64,000 bases of DNA from Microlunatus elymi. GTDB taxonomy: Bacteria; Actinomycetota; Actinomycetes; Propionibacteriales; Propionibacteriaceae. Under the pieces are notes generated by a model, which worked only from the letters and a program-made list of their open reading frames with translations, searched no databases and was not told the DNA's origin. Shown here piece after piece: positions 29,758-38,349 of the stretch. Location: NCBI RefSeq assembly GCF_007362775.1, contig NZ_CP041692.1:2418001-2482000 (forward strand), given 5' to 3'. The translations under genes were made by a program, and so were the position numbers. Numbering within the stretch: position 1 is the stretch's first letter; every line of letters starts with the position of its first letter.

Positions 29758-30858
29758 TTACCGGTCGACCCGGGCGCTGCCGCCGCCGGCGAGCTTGAGC
29801 ACCTCGGCCTTGGTCACCATGGTCGTGTCGCCCGGTGTGGTCATCGCCAAGGCTCCGTGCGCGGCCCCGTACTCCACCGCGGTCTGCACCGGCTCGCCTT
29901 CCAGCAGTCCGTAGATCAGACCGGAGGCGAAGGAGTCGCCACCACCCACTCGATCCAGGATCTCCAGGTGCTCGCGGTGGGTGGCCACCGCGAAACCGTC
30001 GTCGCGGGACCAGGCGATCGCACCCCAGTCGTTGTCCGAGGCCGAATGCACCGTACGCAGGGTGGTTCCGATCACCTGGAAGTTCGGGTAGGTCCGCGCC
30101 GCCTCGGTGATCATCGACTTGAAGCTGTCGACCTGGAGGTTCTCCAGGTTGTCTCCGGCGTCGGCGACCTCGAAGCCCAGCGAGGCGGTGAAGTCCTCCT
30201 CGTTGCCGATCATCACGTCGATGTGCGGGGCGATCGCGGTGTTCACCTGCTGCGCCTTGGCCTGCCCGCCGATGGTCTTCCACAGGCTCGGCCGGTAGTT
30301 CAGGTCGTACGAGACGACGGTGCCGTGCTGCTTGGCCGCGGCGACCGCCTCGATCACCACCTCGGCGGTGGACTCGGACAGTGCGGCGAAGATGCCGCCG
30401 GTGTGCAGCCAGCGGACGCCGAGCTCGCCGAACAGGTGATCCCAGTCGACCTGACCGGGCCGGAGCTGGCTGATCGCGGTGTTGCCGCGATCGGAGACAC
30501 CCACTGCGCCTCGTACGCCGAAACCGCGTTCGGTGAAGTTCAGGCCGTTGCGGACCTCGCGGCCGATGCCGTCGTAGGGCACCCAGTTGATGAACGAGGT
30601 GTCGACCCCGCCGGTGAGCATGAAGTCCTCGACCAGGCGACCGACCTCGTTGTCCGCCAGCGCGGTGACCGCCACTGCGCGTTGGGAGAACGCGCGCCGC
30701 AGGCCGCGGGCGACGTTGTATTCGCCGCCGCCCTCCCAGACCTTGAAGTTCCGGGCGGTGCGGATGCGTCCCTCGCCCGGATCCAGGCGAAGCATGATCT
30801 CGCCCAGGGAGGCGATGTCGTAGCGGCAATCGGCGGCGGGACGGATGGACAGTGACAT
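29758..30858 (-). CDS. second PfkB-family sugar kinase
   Basis: A 366-residue member of the same fold, longer than copy 1 and clearly different: it starts YDIASLGEIMLRLDPGEG, has VWEGGGEYNVARGL, and the catalytic motif LDRVGGGDSFASGLIYG. Relatives are often annotated as 2-keto-3-deoxygluconate kinases and pair with KDPG aldolases. ATG 30858 follows GAGGA. The order aldolase 2, kinase 2, kinase 1, aldolase 1 suggests one transcript from near 31556. Confidence 0.86.
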   Translation of the reverse strand: MSLSIRPAADCRYDIASLGEIMLRLDPGEGRIRTARNFKVWEGGGEYNVARGLRRAFSQRAVAVTALADNEVGRLVEDFMLTGGVDTSFINWVPYDGIGREVRNGLNFTERGFGVRGAVGVSDRGNTAISQLRPGQVDWDHLFGELGVRWLHTGGIFAALSESTAEVVIEAVAAAKQHGTVVSYDLNYRPSLWKTIGGQAKAQQVNTAIAPHIDVMIGNEEDFTASLGFEVADAGDNLENLQVDSFKSMITEAARTYPNFQVIGTTLRTVHSASDNDWGAIAWSRDDGFAVATHREHLEILDRVGGGDSFASGLIYGLLEGEPVQTAVEYGAAHGALAMTTPGDTTMVTKAEVLKLAGGGSARVDR

Positions 30859-30916
30859 GGAGTTCCTCGTCGAATTCGGGGTGGATCGAGATCGGGGGGT
30901 CAAGGTGGAGGCGGGG

Positions 30917-31555
30917 TCAGGCGCTGACGAGGGAGACGGCGTCGGCGGTGAGCCGGCTGACCTTGTCGAAGTCGCCGGCCGCGATCGCGTCGCGGGGCAC
31001 CATCCAGGACCCGCCGACGGCAAGCACCGCGCTGACGGCGGTGTATTCGGCCAGGTTGGCCGGGCCGATGCCACCGGTGGGGACGAACCGCAGTCCGGCG
31101 AACGGGGCCGACAGCGCCTTGATCGCCTTGGCGCCGCCGGAGGTCTCGGCCGGGAAGAACTTCACCACCTGCAGACCTGCGGCCAGCGCCGCCTGCACCT
31201 CGGTGGCGGTGACCGCGCCGGGTAGCGGGAGCACACCTCGCTCGTTGCAGCGGCGGACCACGGCCGGGTCGAAGCCGGGGGACACGACGTAGCTGGCGCC
31301 GGCGTCGACGGCTGCATCCACCTGTTCGGCGGTCAGGACGGTGCCGGCTCCGACGAGCAGGTCGCCGCGGGCACTCATCGTCTTGATCGACTCCACCGCG
31401 GCCGTCGTACGGAAGGTCACCTCGGCCACCGGCAGCCCGCCGGCCACCAGTGCCTCGGCCAGGGGCGCTGCGGAGGTGGCGTCGTCGAGAACGACGACGG
31501 GCACCAGGCGCGCCGCCCCGATGCGCTCGAGCAATTCGCCTGACGGCCCTGTCAT
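30917..31555 (-). CDS. KDPG/KHG aldolase (copy 2)
   Basis: A 212-residue class I aldolase with LVPVVVLDD, catalytic Glu in VAEVTFRT, GAGTVL, lysine in VVKFFPAE and FVPTGGI. It keeps all active-site residues but differs widely from copy 1 and is not a recent duplicate. ATG 31555 follows GAGGAG. It is the first gene of the minus-strand sugar-acid operon, divergent from the LacI regulator. Confidence 0.92.
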   Translation of the reverse strand: MTGPSGELLERIGAARLVPVVVLDDATSAAPLAEALVAGGLPVAEVTFRTTAAVESIKTMSARGDLLVGAGTVLTAEQVDAAVDAGASYVVSPGFDPAVVRRCNERGVLPLPGAVTATEVQAALAAGLQVVKFFPAETSGGAKAIKALSAPFAGLRFVPTGGIGPANLAEYTAVSAVLAVGGSWMVPRDAIAAGDFDKVSRLTADAVSLVSA

Positions 31556-31575
31556 TGTTCTCCTCGTGGTCGCTT

Positions 31576-31656
31576 CACAAACGCTTTCATGTCCGGTATC
31601 ACCGAGGACGCTAACATCCAACCATCATGCTGACAACGTTTGTGGAAGCGTTTGCA
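31576..31656. promoter_or_regulatory. pair of LacI-type operators
   Basis: TGGAAGCGTTTGCA (31643-31656) fits the LacI/GalR pattern TGnAAnCGnTTnCA at every defined position. CACAAACGCTTTCA (31576-31589) fits at eight of ten. The two sites, 53 bases apart, flank the divergent promoters of the aldolase-kinase operon and the lacI gene, an arrangement suited to repression of both, perhaps by looping. Confidence 0.75.
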
Positions 31657-31686
31657 CAGTGATACTCGGAAACCGGGAGGACGGGA

Positions 31687-32667
31687 ATGGCCACCACACT
31701 GCGCGAGGTCGCTGCGGCCGCGGGCGTGTCAATGGCGACGGCCTCGCGCGCCCTGGCCGGATCGCCGACCGTGGCAGCCGGCACCCGGGATCGGGTGCGG
31801 CGGGCCGCGACCGAGTTGGGATATCAACCCAACCGAGCAGCCCGGCAGCTGGCGACCGGACGTGGCCAGGCCATCGGTCTGGTCGTCCCGGATCTGCAGA
31901 ACGCCTTCTATGCCTCGGTCGCCACCGGCATTCATCGGCGAGTTCGTGACGCGGGGTTGACCGCGGTCATCGCCGACACCGACGAGGACCCGGCGCGCGA
32001 GCTCGAGGTGCTCGGCCAGCTGGCGATGGTGACCGACGGTGCCGTGCTCGCCTCCCCGCGGAGCACCGACGCCGAGTTGGCCGAGGCGGCCGAGCGGTCC
32101 CGTTTCGTCCTGGTCAACCGGATGCTGGACGGGGTACCGGCGGTCGTCGGTGACAACGTCGAAGGCATCATCCAGGCGGTACGTCACCTCACCGCCCTCG
32201 GTCACGACCGGATCGGCTATGCCGGCGGGCCGGCAGCCTCGTGGTCGGACGCACGTCGGCGCGACGGCCTGGCCGAGGCGGTGCGTCGTGGTCTGGTGGG
32301 TCCCCGGAGCGTCGTCGACCTCGGGGCGTTCCGGCCCGGCCCGGCCGGCGGCATCGATGCGGCCGACCAGGCGGTTGCGGCCGGGGTGACGGCGATCCTC
32401 GCCTTCAACGACCAGCTCGCGCTGGGGATCCTGGGCCGGCTGATCGATCGCGGCGTGGCGGTGCCGGGACGGATGAGCGTGGTCGGCTTCGACGACGTCC
32501 CGGTCGCCCGGCTGCTGGCACCGCCGTTGACGACGGTGGCGGTGCCGGCGATGGAGATCGGCCGGACCGCCGTGGAGATCCTGCTGAACGAGACCGAAGC
32601 GTCGAACCGCATCCTGCCGGTGGAACTCCAGGTTCGCCGGTCGACGGCGGAGCCGCCGCGACGCTGA
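31687..32667 (+). CDS. LacI-family transcriptional regulator
   Basis: A complete 326-residue LacI regulator. The N-terminal helix-turn-helix reads TLREVAAAAGVSMATASRAL, followed by hinge YQPNRAARQLATG and a sensor domain with GLVVPDLQNAFYA and SVVGFDDVPVARL. ATG 31687 has GGGAGGA upstream. It is divergent from the KDG/KDPG genes and two matching operators lie between, so it probably represses that operon until a sugar acid or its catabolite is present. Confidence 0.93.
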   Translation: MATTLREVAAAAGVSMATASRALAGSPTVAAGTRDRVRRAATELGYQPNRAARQLATGRGQAIGLVVPDLQNAFYASVATGIHRRVRDAGLTAVIADTDEDPARELEVLGQLAMVTDGAVLASPRSTDAELAEAAERSRFVLVNRMLDGVPAVVGDNVEGIIQAVRHLTALGHDRIGYAGGPAASWSDARRRDGLAEAVRRGLVGPRSVVDLGAFRPGPAGGIDAADQAVAAGVTAILAFNDQLALGILGRLIDRGVAVPGRMSVVGFDDVPVARLLAPPLTTVAVPAMEIGRTAVEILLNETEASNRILPVELQVRRSTAEPPRR

Positions 32668-32668
32668 G

Positions 32669-32708
32669 TCAGCCGGCATCCTGAAGGATCAGCCGGCGTC
32701 CTGAAGGA
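32669..32708. repeat. 20-bp tandem duplication over a stop codon
   Basis: Two adjacent 20-bp units (32669-32688 and 32689-32708) share TCAGCCGGC-A/G-TCCTGAAGGA with one mismatch. The second unit encodes the last residues and TGA stop of the PBP gene, so the first is a duplicated tail beyond the stop. It probably arose by replication slippage. Confidence 0.7.
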
Positions 32709-34659
32709 ACTGTTTCAGCAGCGGCCCGGCCACCCCGGATCCGCTGTCGCCCTCGCCGACGAAGACCGCGACCGCGAGATCTCCCTGTCCGGCCACCATC
32801 CAGGCGTGCGTGTCCGGCGGCGTCTTGGTGCCGTACTCCGCGGTGCCGGTCTTGGCGATGATCGACGGCGGCTGCAGCGAGGCCAGCATCGCGCCGGAAC
32901 CCTCGGTTACCACCGCGTGCATCAGCTCTCGCAGCTGCTTGACCTCCGACGAGGTCAGCGGCTTGCCCTTCGAGGTCGCTGATTTGCCGGACACCAGTTG
33001 CGGGATCACGGTCTTGCCGGCCTGGACCGAGGCGGTCACGGCCGCCATCGCCATCGGCGAGGCCTGCACCCGGCCCTGGCCGATCATCTCCGCGGCCCGT
33101 TCGGTCTCCGACTCCGGCTTCGGGATGGAGCCGAAGTAGGCCGGGAAGCCGACGTCGTAGTCGGTGCCCATGCCGAGCGAGGCCGCGGCCGCGTTCAGGT
33201 CGTCGGAGTCCACCTTGTCGCGCAGCCCGATGAAGGCGGTGTTGCAGGAGTTGGCGAACGCCGTACGGAGGCTGACCGAGCCCAACTTCGAGGACGGATA
33301 GTCGTTGTAGTTCTTGAACTTGCGGCCGTTCACCGTGATCGTGGCCGGACAGTTCACCGTGTCCGTCGGCTTCATGCCCTGACGGATCAGTGCCAGCGCG
33401 TCGATGATCTTGAAGGTCGAGCCCGGCGGGTACTGGCCGTAGGTGGCGATGTTCTGATTGTCGGCGCCCTGACCGTTCGCGGCGGCCACGATCTCGCCGG
33501 TGGACGGCTTGATCGCCACCAGCGCGCTGGCCGGCTTGGTGTCGGCCAGCGCGTCCTCCGCCGCGGTCTGCAGTTTGCTGTCCAGGCTGATCTTCAGGCT
33601 CTTGCCGGCCTTGCCGTCCTCGTGGAACACCTGGGTGGTGTGCGTGATCGGTGACGCACTGCCCGACGTTCCTGCCGACGGCGAGGGGGACGGTGAGGCC
33701 GACGACTGCTGCGGTGGCACGACCCGTACCGAGATGTCCGGGGTTCCGCGCAGCTGCTCGTCGTAGCGAGCCTCCAGGCCGCTCAGCCCGACCTGATCAC
33801 CGGCCGCGATCTGGCCGTCGGACTTGTCCACGATCTCCTTGGTGGCCTCACCGACGGTGCCCAGGACGGGCGCGGCGAACGTCTTGCTAGGACCCAGCAC
33901 AGCGGTGTCGTCCAGGCCGACGGCACCGTCGATGGCGCTGATCTTGGCGTCGCTGGGCAGGTCCGGATCGTTCGCCCGGAACACGATCGCCTCCACGAAC
34001 GCCTTGCTGCCGGCCGCCTTCACCTCGTCGGTGTAATTGCCGGCGTCGATGCCGACCAGTTCGGCCAACTCCGTCGCCGACTTGGCCGCCTGGCTCGCCG
34101 ACACCCGGGACTTGTCCAGGCCGACCCGGACGACCGCGCGCTGCTTCATCAGCGCGGTGCCGTCGCCACCGATGATGTTGCCGCGCTTGCTCTGCTCCCG
34201 CGACATCGACAGCTGGGATCCGTTGACCAGGTCCGGCTGCACCAGCGACGGTTTCCACACGGTCTGCCAGGTCTGATCCGGCTTGGTCAGCTCCGCGCTC
34301 ACCGTGTACGCCCACGGCTTGCTCGCGCCCGGCAGTTGCCAGCTCATCGTGATCTTGCCGGTGGCGTGGTCGCCGTCGACCTGCGGATCGCCGCTCGCGG
34401 TGGCGGTCAGCTTGGCCGAGCCGAGCGGATCGATCAGGCTCTGGAAGGCCTTGTTCGCGGCCGCGGCGTCGGTGCTGAAGGCCACCGTCGACAGGTCCTC
34501 CTTGGACAGCGCCGTGGCGAGCTTCTGGGTCGCCGACCGGGCGCCGCTGACGTCGTCCTTGCCCGGCAACGAGACCTTGCCGCTGCAGCCGACGAGGCCG
34601 GTGATCATGATCGGTACGAGGGCCAGACCGGCCGCGAAGCGTTGGTGGCGTGAGGTCAC
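32689..34659 (-). CDS. penicillin-binding lipoprotein (class B transpeptidase)
   Basis: A 656-residue cell-wall transpeptidase anchored as a lipoprotein (lipobox LVGC near residue 25). An N-terminal NTF2/MecA-like domain and a dimerisation-type middle part precede a Ser/Pro-rich linker. The transpeptidase has the nucleophile in PGSTFK (Ser414), SCN (Ser471) and KTG (Lys603). It resembles the PBP-lipo type of mycobacteria. GTG 34659 overlaps the stop of the methyltransferase gene in GTGA. Confidence 0.92.
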   Translation of the reverse strand: MTSRHQRFAAGLALVPIMITGLVGCSGKVSLPGKDDVSGARSATQKLATALSKEDLSTVAFSTDAAAANKAFQSLIDPLGSAKLTATASGDPQVDGDHATGKITMSWQLPGASKPWAYTVSAELTKPDQTWQTVWKPSLVQPDLVNGSQLSMSREQSKRGNIIGGDGTALMKQRAVVRVGLDKSRVSASQAAKSATELAELVGIDAGNYTDEVKAAGSKAFVEAIVFRANDPDLPSDAKISAIDGAVGLDDTAVLGPSKTFAAPVLGTVGEATKEIVDKSDGQIAAGDQVGLSGLEARYDEQLRGTPDISVRVVPPQQSSASPSPSPSAGTSGSASPITHTTQVFHEDGKAGKSLKISLDSKLQTAAEDALADTKPASALVAIKPSTGEIVAAANGQGADNQNIATYGQYPPGSTFKIIDALALIRQGMKPTDTVNCPATITVNGRKFKNYNDYPSSKLGSVSLRTAFANSCNTAFIGLRDKVDSDDLNAAAASLGMGTDYDVGFPAYFGSIPKPESETERAAEMIGQGRVQASPMAMAAVTASVQAGKTVIPQLVSGKSATSKGKPLTSSEVKQLRELMHAVVTEGSGAMLASLQPPSIIAKTGTAEYGTKTPPDTHAWMVAGQGDLAVAVFVGEGDSGSGVAGPLLKQFLQDAG

Positions 34660-35441
34660 GGTCGACCATTCTTACGTGCCACGGCAAAGATCCTGCGGAA
34701 CGGCAGCACCGTGCCGTACGGCCGGCTCGGATACGCCTGGCGCAGCCGCTGCTGGTATTCGGCGACGAACACCGGCCGCTGCACCTCGGACAGCGCCTGC
34801 AGGTAGGGCCGGGCACCGGTGCCGGAGATCCACTCGAAGACAGCGTCCTCGCCGGTCAGCAGATGCAGGTAGGTCGTCTCCCAGGCGTCCACGGTGCAGC
34901 CGAGTCCGGTCAGGTCGTCCAGGTAGGCGGCCGCCGGCGGCATCACCCGGCGGTCGATGCCGCCGGTGGCCGCGGCGAAGCGAGGATCCGAACCCAGCTC
35001 GTGCAGCAGGGTGTGGCTCGGTTCGTTCTGGTTGCCCGGCACCTGGAAGGCCAGCCAGCCACCTGGTGCCAGCACGTCGACCAGGCCGGGCAGTACGGCC
35101 CGGTGATCGTCGACCCACTGCAGGGTGGCGTTGCTGACGATCACGTCCGGCGCGGGTTGCTGGCCATCCCGTACGAACTCCTGCAGATCCTGCACCTCGA
35201 ACCGCAGCCGATCGCCGGCGTACGCCGAGGCCGCCGCGATCATCTCCGGTGACGAGTCCAGCCCCAGCACCTGGGCATCCGGCCAGCGCTGGGCCAGGGT
35301 CGCGGTCAACTGTCCCGGCCCGCAGCCGAGGTCGACGACACTGCGCGGATGCTCGGCGCCGACCCGGGCCAACAACTCGTGGAACGGCCGGGACCGTTCG
35401 TCGGCGTACTTGAGGTAATGCATCGGATCCCAGGTCGGCAT
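34656..35441 (-). CDS. tam: trans-aconitate 2-methyltransferase
   Basis: A 261-residue SAM-dependent methyltransferase with motif I VVDLGCGPGQLT and SNATLQWVDDH, and the Tam-type start WDPMHYLKYADERSRPFHELL. It methylates trans-aconitate, a toxic product of cis-aconitate that inhibits aconitase. ATG 35441 starts exactly at the family N-terminus and is preceded by GAGGAG. An 18-bp perfect palindrome covers its promoter. It overlaps the PBP gene, so the two are probably co-transcribed, an odd pairing. Confidence 0.92.
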   Translation of the reverse strand: MPTWDPMHYLKYADERSRPFHELLARVGAEHPRSVVDLGCGPGQLTATLAQRWPDAQVLGLDSSPEMIAAASAYAGDRLRFEVQDLQEFVRDGQQPAPDVIVSNATLQWVDDHRAVLPGLVDVLAPGGWLAFQVPGNQNEPSHTLLHELGSDPRFAAATGGIDRRVMPPAAAYLDDLTGLGCTVDAWETTYLHLLTGEDAVFEWISGTGARPYLQALSEVQRPVFVAEYQQRLRQAYPSRPYGTVLPFRRIFAVARKNGRP

Positions 35442-35469
35442 CGCTACTCCTCGAGTGGTGACTGCGGGA

Positions 35470-35489
35470 ATTATCTTGACGTCAAGATA
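35470..35489 (-). promoter_or_regulatory. 18-bp palindrome at the tam promoter, probable MarR/TamR operator
   Basis: TATCTTGACGTCAAGATA (35472-35489) is a perfect palindrome of the TCTTGA/TCAAGA kind used by MarR proteins. On the minus strand the sequence GATAAT (complement 35470-35475) at its edge could be the tam -10. In Streptomyces the MarR protein TamR controls tam from a nearby divergent gene. Here the divergent gene is mtrA, and no MarR gene is in the window. Confidence 0.65.
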
Positions 35490-35684
35490 CATCTTTCGCG
35501 TCTCGGCGTGGCGACACGCGGCTGCACCGCCGCACTTGGCCCGCCGATTAGGATGGCTCCCGATTAGGGTGGTGGAGCCTCGGTCGTGGCCGCCGTCTTG
35601 TGGCGGTGGTGTTCGGGTGGTACAAGCCTCGGGCGATACGGGTTTCTCAACAGACCGGGGCAGACCGATCAAAGGAGTACGTGG

Positions 35685-36557
35685 GTGTCGGACATCAGGC
35701 CGGACGTCGGCCCCTCAGCCGTTGACCCCGGCGCGACCTCTGTCGACGCGCCGACCAACGGCTCGACCCTGACGACGCAAGCAACCGGGATCACGGAGAC
35801 CTCCAGTACGGACGAGACGACGAGTGCCGCCGAACCCGCCGACTTCGGGCACGGCGAGGAAGCCCGGGGCCGGACTCGCATCCTGGTCGTCGACGACGAC
35901 GCCGCCCTGGCCGAGATGTTGTCGATCGTGCTCCGCAACGAGGGTTTCGATCCGATCTGGTGCGCGCACGGCAACAAGGCGCTGGCCGCGTTCCACGACT
36001 CCCGGCCCGATCTCGTCCTGCTCGACCTGATGCTGCCCGGCCGCGACGGAGTGGACGTCTGTCGGGACCTGCGGGCCGAGTCCGGGGTGCCGATCGTGAT
36101 GCTCACCGCCAAGTCCGACACCATCGACGTGGTCAACGGCCTGGAGGCCGGCGCCGACGACTACGTCGCCAAGCCGTTCAAGGCCAAGGAACTGGTCGCC
36201 CGGATCCGGACCCGGCTGCGCCGGTTGCCGGAGGAGAGCGAGTTGGAGACGCTGCGGATCGGCGACCTGGTGATCAGCGTCGACGGACATTCGGTCAAGC
36301 GTGGCGGGCAGTCCATCCAACTCACCCCGCTGGAGTTCGATCTGCTGCTGGCCCTGGCCCGGCGGCCGTGGCAGGTGTTCAGCCGCGAGGTGCTGCTGGA
36401 GCAGGTCTGGGGGTACCGGCACGCCGCCGACACCCGGCTGGTCAACGTGCATGTGCAGCGGCTGCGTTCCAAGATCGAGAGGGATCCCGAGCATCCCGAG
36501 ATCGTGATCACCGTGCGCGGGGTCGGCTACAAGGCCGGCGAGACGTCATCGCCGTGA
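35685..36557 (+). CDS. mtrA: response regulator MtrA with N-terminal extension
   Basis: OmpR-type regulator of cell-wall and division genes, partner of MtrB. Residues 64-180 are the receiver (phospho-acceptor Asp114 in LLDLMLPG, Lys163 in VAKPFKAKEL). The C-terminal winged helix has LTPLEFDLLLALARRPWQVF, VWGYRHAADTRLVNVHVQRL and RGVGYKAG. Usual MtrA proteins are near 228 residues; this one is 290. GTG 35685 has AAAGGAG 7 nt upstream and no other start lies before the receiver, so a 62-residue Ser/Thr/acid-rich extension is real. Confidence 0.94.
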   Translation: MSDIRPDVGPSAVDPGATSVDAPTNGSTLTTQATGITETSSTDETTSAAEPADFGHGEEARGRTRILVVDDDAALAEMLSIVLRNEGFDPIWCAHGNKALAAFHDSRPDLVLLDLMLPGRDGVDVCRDLRAESGVPIVMLTAKSDTIDVVNGLEAGADDYVAKPFKAKELVARIRTRLRRLPEESELETLRIGDLVISVDGHSVKRGGQSIQLTPLEFDLLLALARRPWQVFSREVLLEQVWGYRHAADTRLVNVHVQRLRSKIERDPEHPEIVITVRGVGYKAGETSSP

Positions 36558-36567
36558 AGACCCGAGT

Positions 36568-38349
36568 GTGACCGAAGGACTGCAGACCGAGATCGCCGAC
36601 CCACTCCGCCCCCGGCGGTGGTGGCGGCTGCCCGTCGACGCCTGGCAACGGTCGCTGCCGTTGCGGGTGGTGTCCACCACGTTCGTCGCCTCGGTGATCG
36701 TGATGGTGCTCGGCGGCGTGCTGCTGATGCAGCAGGCGGCGATCGGGGTGCTGAACGCCAAGCTCAGCGCTGCCACCATCCAGGCTTCCCAGGCCGCCCG
36801 CAGTGCCCAATCCCGGCTGGACGCGCTGAACATCGACAGCGACACCAACATCAACGACACCCTGGCCGGCATCCTCACCGACATCTCGGACAAGAGCGGC
36901 AGCACCGGCGGCTACTTCGTCATCGTCGAGTCCCAGCTCGGTACCCAGAAGTCCAGCGACGACATCCTGGAGAGCAGCGTCCCGCAGAACCTGCGCGATC
37001 AGGTCAAGTCCCATCCCGGCGACACCACCCTGCTCACCGCACCGACCGAGGTGCACACCCTGAGCGGACCCGACGTACCGGGTCGCGCGTTCGGCACCAC
37101 CCTGCAGGTGCCCGGCGCGGAGGGGCCGCAGGTCTACATCATCTTCCCGATGGCGCAGGAGGCCGAGACGCTGCGCTATCTGCAGCGGGCGGTGCTGATC
37201 ACCGGCGCGGTGCTGGTCTTCCTGCTCACGTTCATCGCCGGCATGGTCAGCCGGCAGGTGGTGTCGCCGATCCGGGCTGCCCGCCGGGCCGCCGAGCGGT
37301 TGGCCGCCGGCAACCTGGAGGATCGGATGCTGGTCAAGGGCAAGGACGACCTCGCTCGGCTGGCGATCTCGATGAACTACATGGCGTCCGAGTTGCAGAA
37401 GCAGATCACCCAGCTGGAGGAACTGTCCCGGGTTCAGCAACGCTTCGTCACCGACGTGTCGCACGAACTGCGGACCCCGCTGACCACCGTACGGATGGCC
37501 GCGGAGATGCTGTACGAGGCCCGCGAGGACTTCGACCCGGTTGCCTCCCGATCCGCCGAGTTGCTGCAGGTCGAGCTGGATCGCTTCGAGTCGCTGCTCA
37601 CCGACCTGCTGGAGATCTCCCGGTTCGACGCCGGGGCGGCCGTGCTGGCGCCGGCCGAGACCGACGTCAGTGAACTGGTCGAGCGGGTGGTGGCCGCCAA
37701 CGCGTCGGTGGCCGAGGCAAACCACACCGAGGTACGAGTTCACACGCCGGGCCCGATCATGGCCGAGATCGACCGGCGGCGGATCGAGCGGGTGCTGCGC
37801 AATCTGCTGGTGAATGCGCTGGAGCACGGCGAGCACCGGCCGATCGACATCCACGTCGCCGCCGACGAGGACGCGGTCGCCATCGCCGTACGTGATCACG
37901 GCGTCGGTTTCCAGGCCGCGCAGGCCAAGCAGGTGTTCCATCGGTTCTGGCGGGCCGACCCGTCCCGGGAGCGCAAGATCGGCGGCACCGGACTCGGCCT
38001 GTCGATCTCGATGGAGGACACCCGGCTGCACGGCGGCTGGCTGAACGCCTGGGGCCGGCCGGGCCGGGGCGCCCAGTTCCGGGTGACGCTGCCCCGGCAG
38101 GCCGGCGCGATCCTGCAGCAGTCGCCGCTGCCGCTGGTGCCCCGGGACCTGATCTCGCCGCTGCCTGCGGCACCGTTCGAGGACGAGTCACCGACGGCCT
38201 TACCTTCCGGAGTCGACGGGCCGGGCGCCCCGGGCGGGCACGCCCAGACCCGGGACAGCCTGACCCGGGAGGATCTGACCCGGGACATGCTGGCCGGGGA
38301 CAACCTGGCCGGAACCGGCAGCCGGACCGATCACCAGGAGCCGCGATGA
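36568..38349 (+). CDS. mtrB: sensor histidine kinase MtrB
   Basis: Membrane kinase for MtrA, 593 residues. Two membrane helices (about 33-55 and 210-232) enclose an extracytoplasmic sensor; a HAMP domain follows (SPIRAARRAAERLAAGNLED). The H-box is FVTDVSHELRTPLT, and the ATPase domain has NLLVNALEHGEH, DHGVGF and GGTGLGLSIS. A Pro/Asp-rich tail of about 90 residues follows the kinase. GTG 36568 lies 10 nt after mtrA. Its end overlaps lpqB (ATGA). Confidence 0.95.
   Translation: MTEGLQTEIADPLRPRRWWRLPVDAWQRSLPLRVVSTTFVASVIVMVLGGVLLMQQAAIGVLNAKLSAATIQASQAARSAQSRLDALNIDSDTNINDTLAGILTDISDKSGSTGGYFVIVESQLGTQKSSDDILESSVPQNLRDQVKSHPGDTTLLTAPTEVHTLSGPDVPGRAFGTTLQVPGAEGPQVYIIFPMAQEAETLRYLQRAVLITGAVLVFLLTFIAGMVSRQVVSPIRAARRAAERLAAGNLEDRMLVKGKDDLARLAISMNYMASELQKQITQLEELSRVQQRFVTDVSHELRTPLTTVRMAAEMLYEAREDFDPVASRSAELLQVELDRFESLLTDLLEISRFDAGAAVLAPAETDVSELVERVVAANASVAEANHTEVRVHTPGPIMAEIDRRRIERVLRNLLVNALEHGEHRPIDIHVAADEDAVAIAVRDHGVGFQAAQAKQVFHRFWRADPSRERKIGGTGLGLSISMEDTRLHGGWLNAWGRPGRGAQFRVTLPRQAGAILQQSPLPLVPRDLISPLPAAPFEDESPTALPSGVDGPGAPGGHAQTRDSLTREDLTRDMLAGDNLAGTGSRTDHQEPR

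Noticed and set aside
32241-32684. Arg/Gly-rich frames inside lacI, mtrB, dprA and other genes read in another register
   Set aside because: They are shifted readings of well-supported genes with typical Arg, Gly, Ala and Pro bias.
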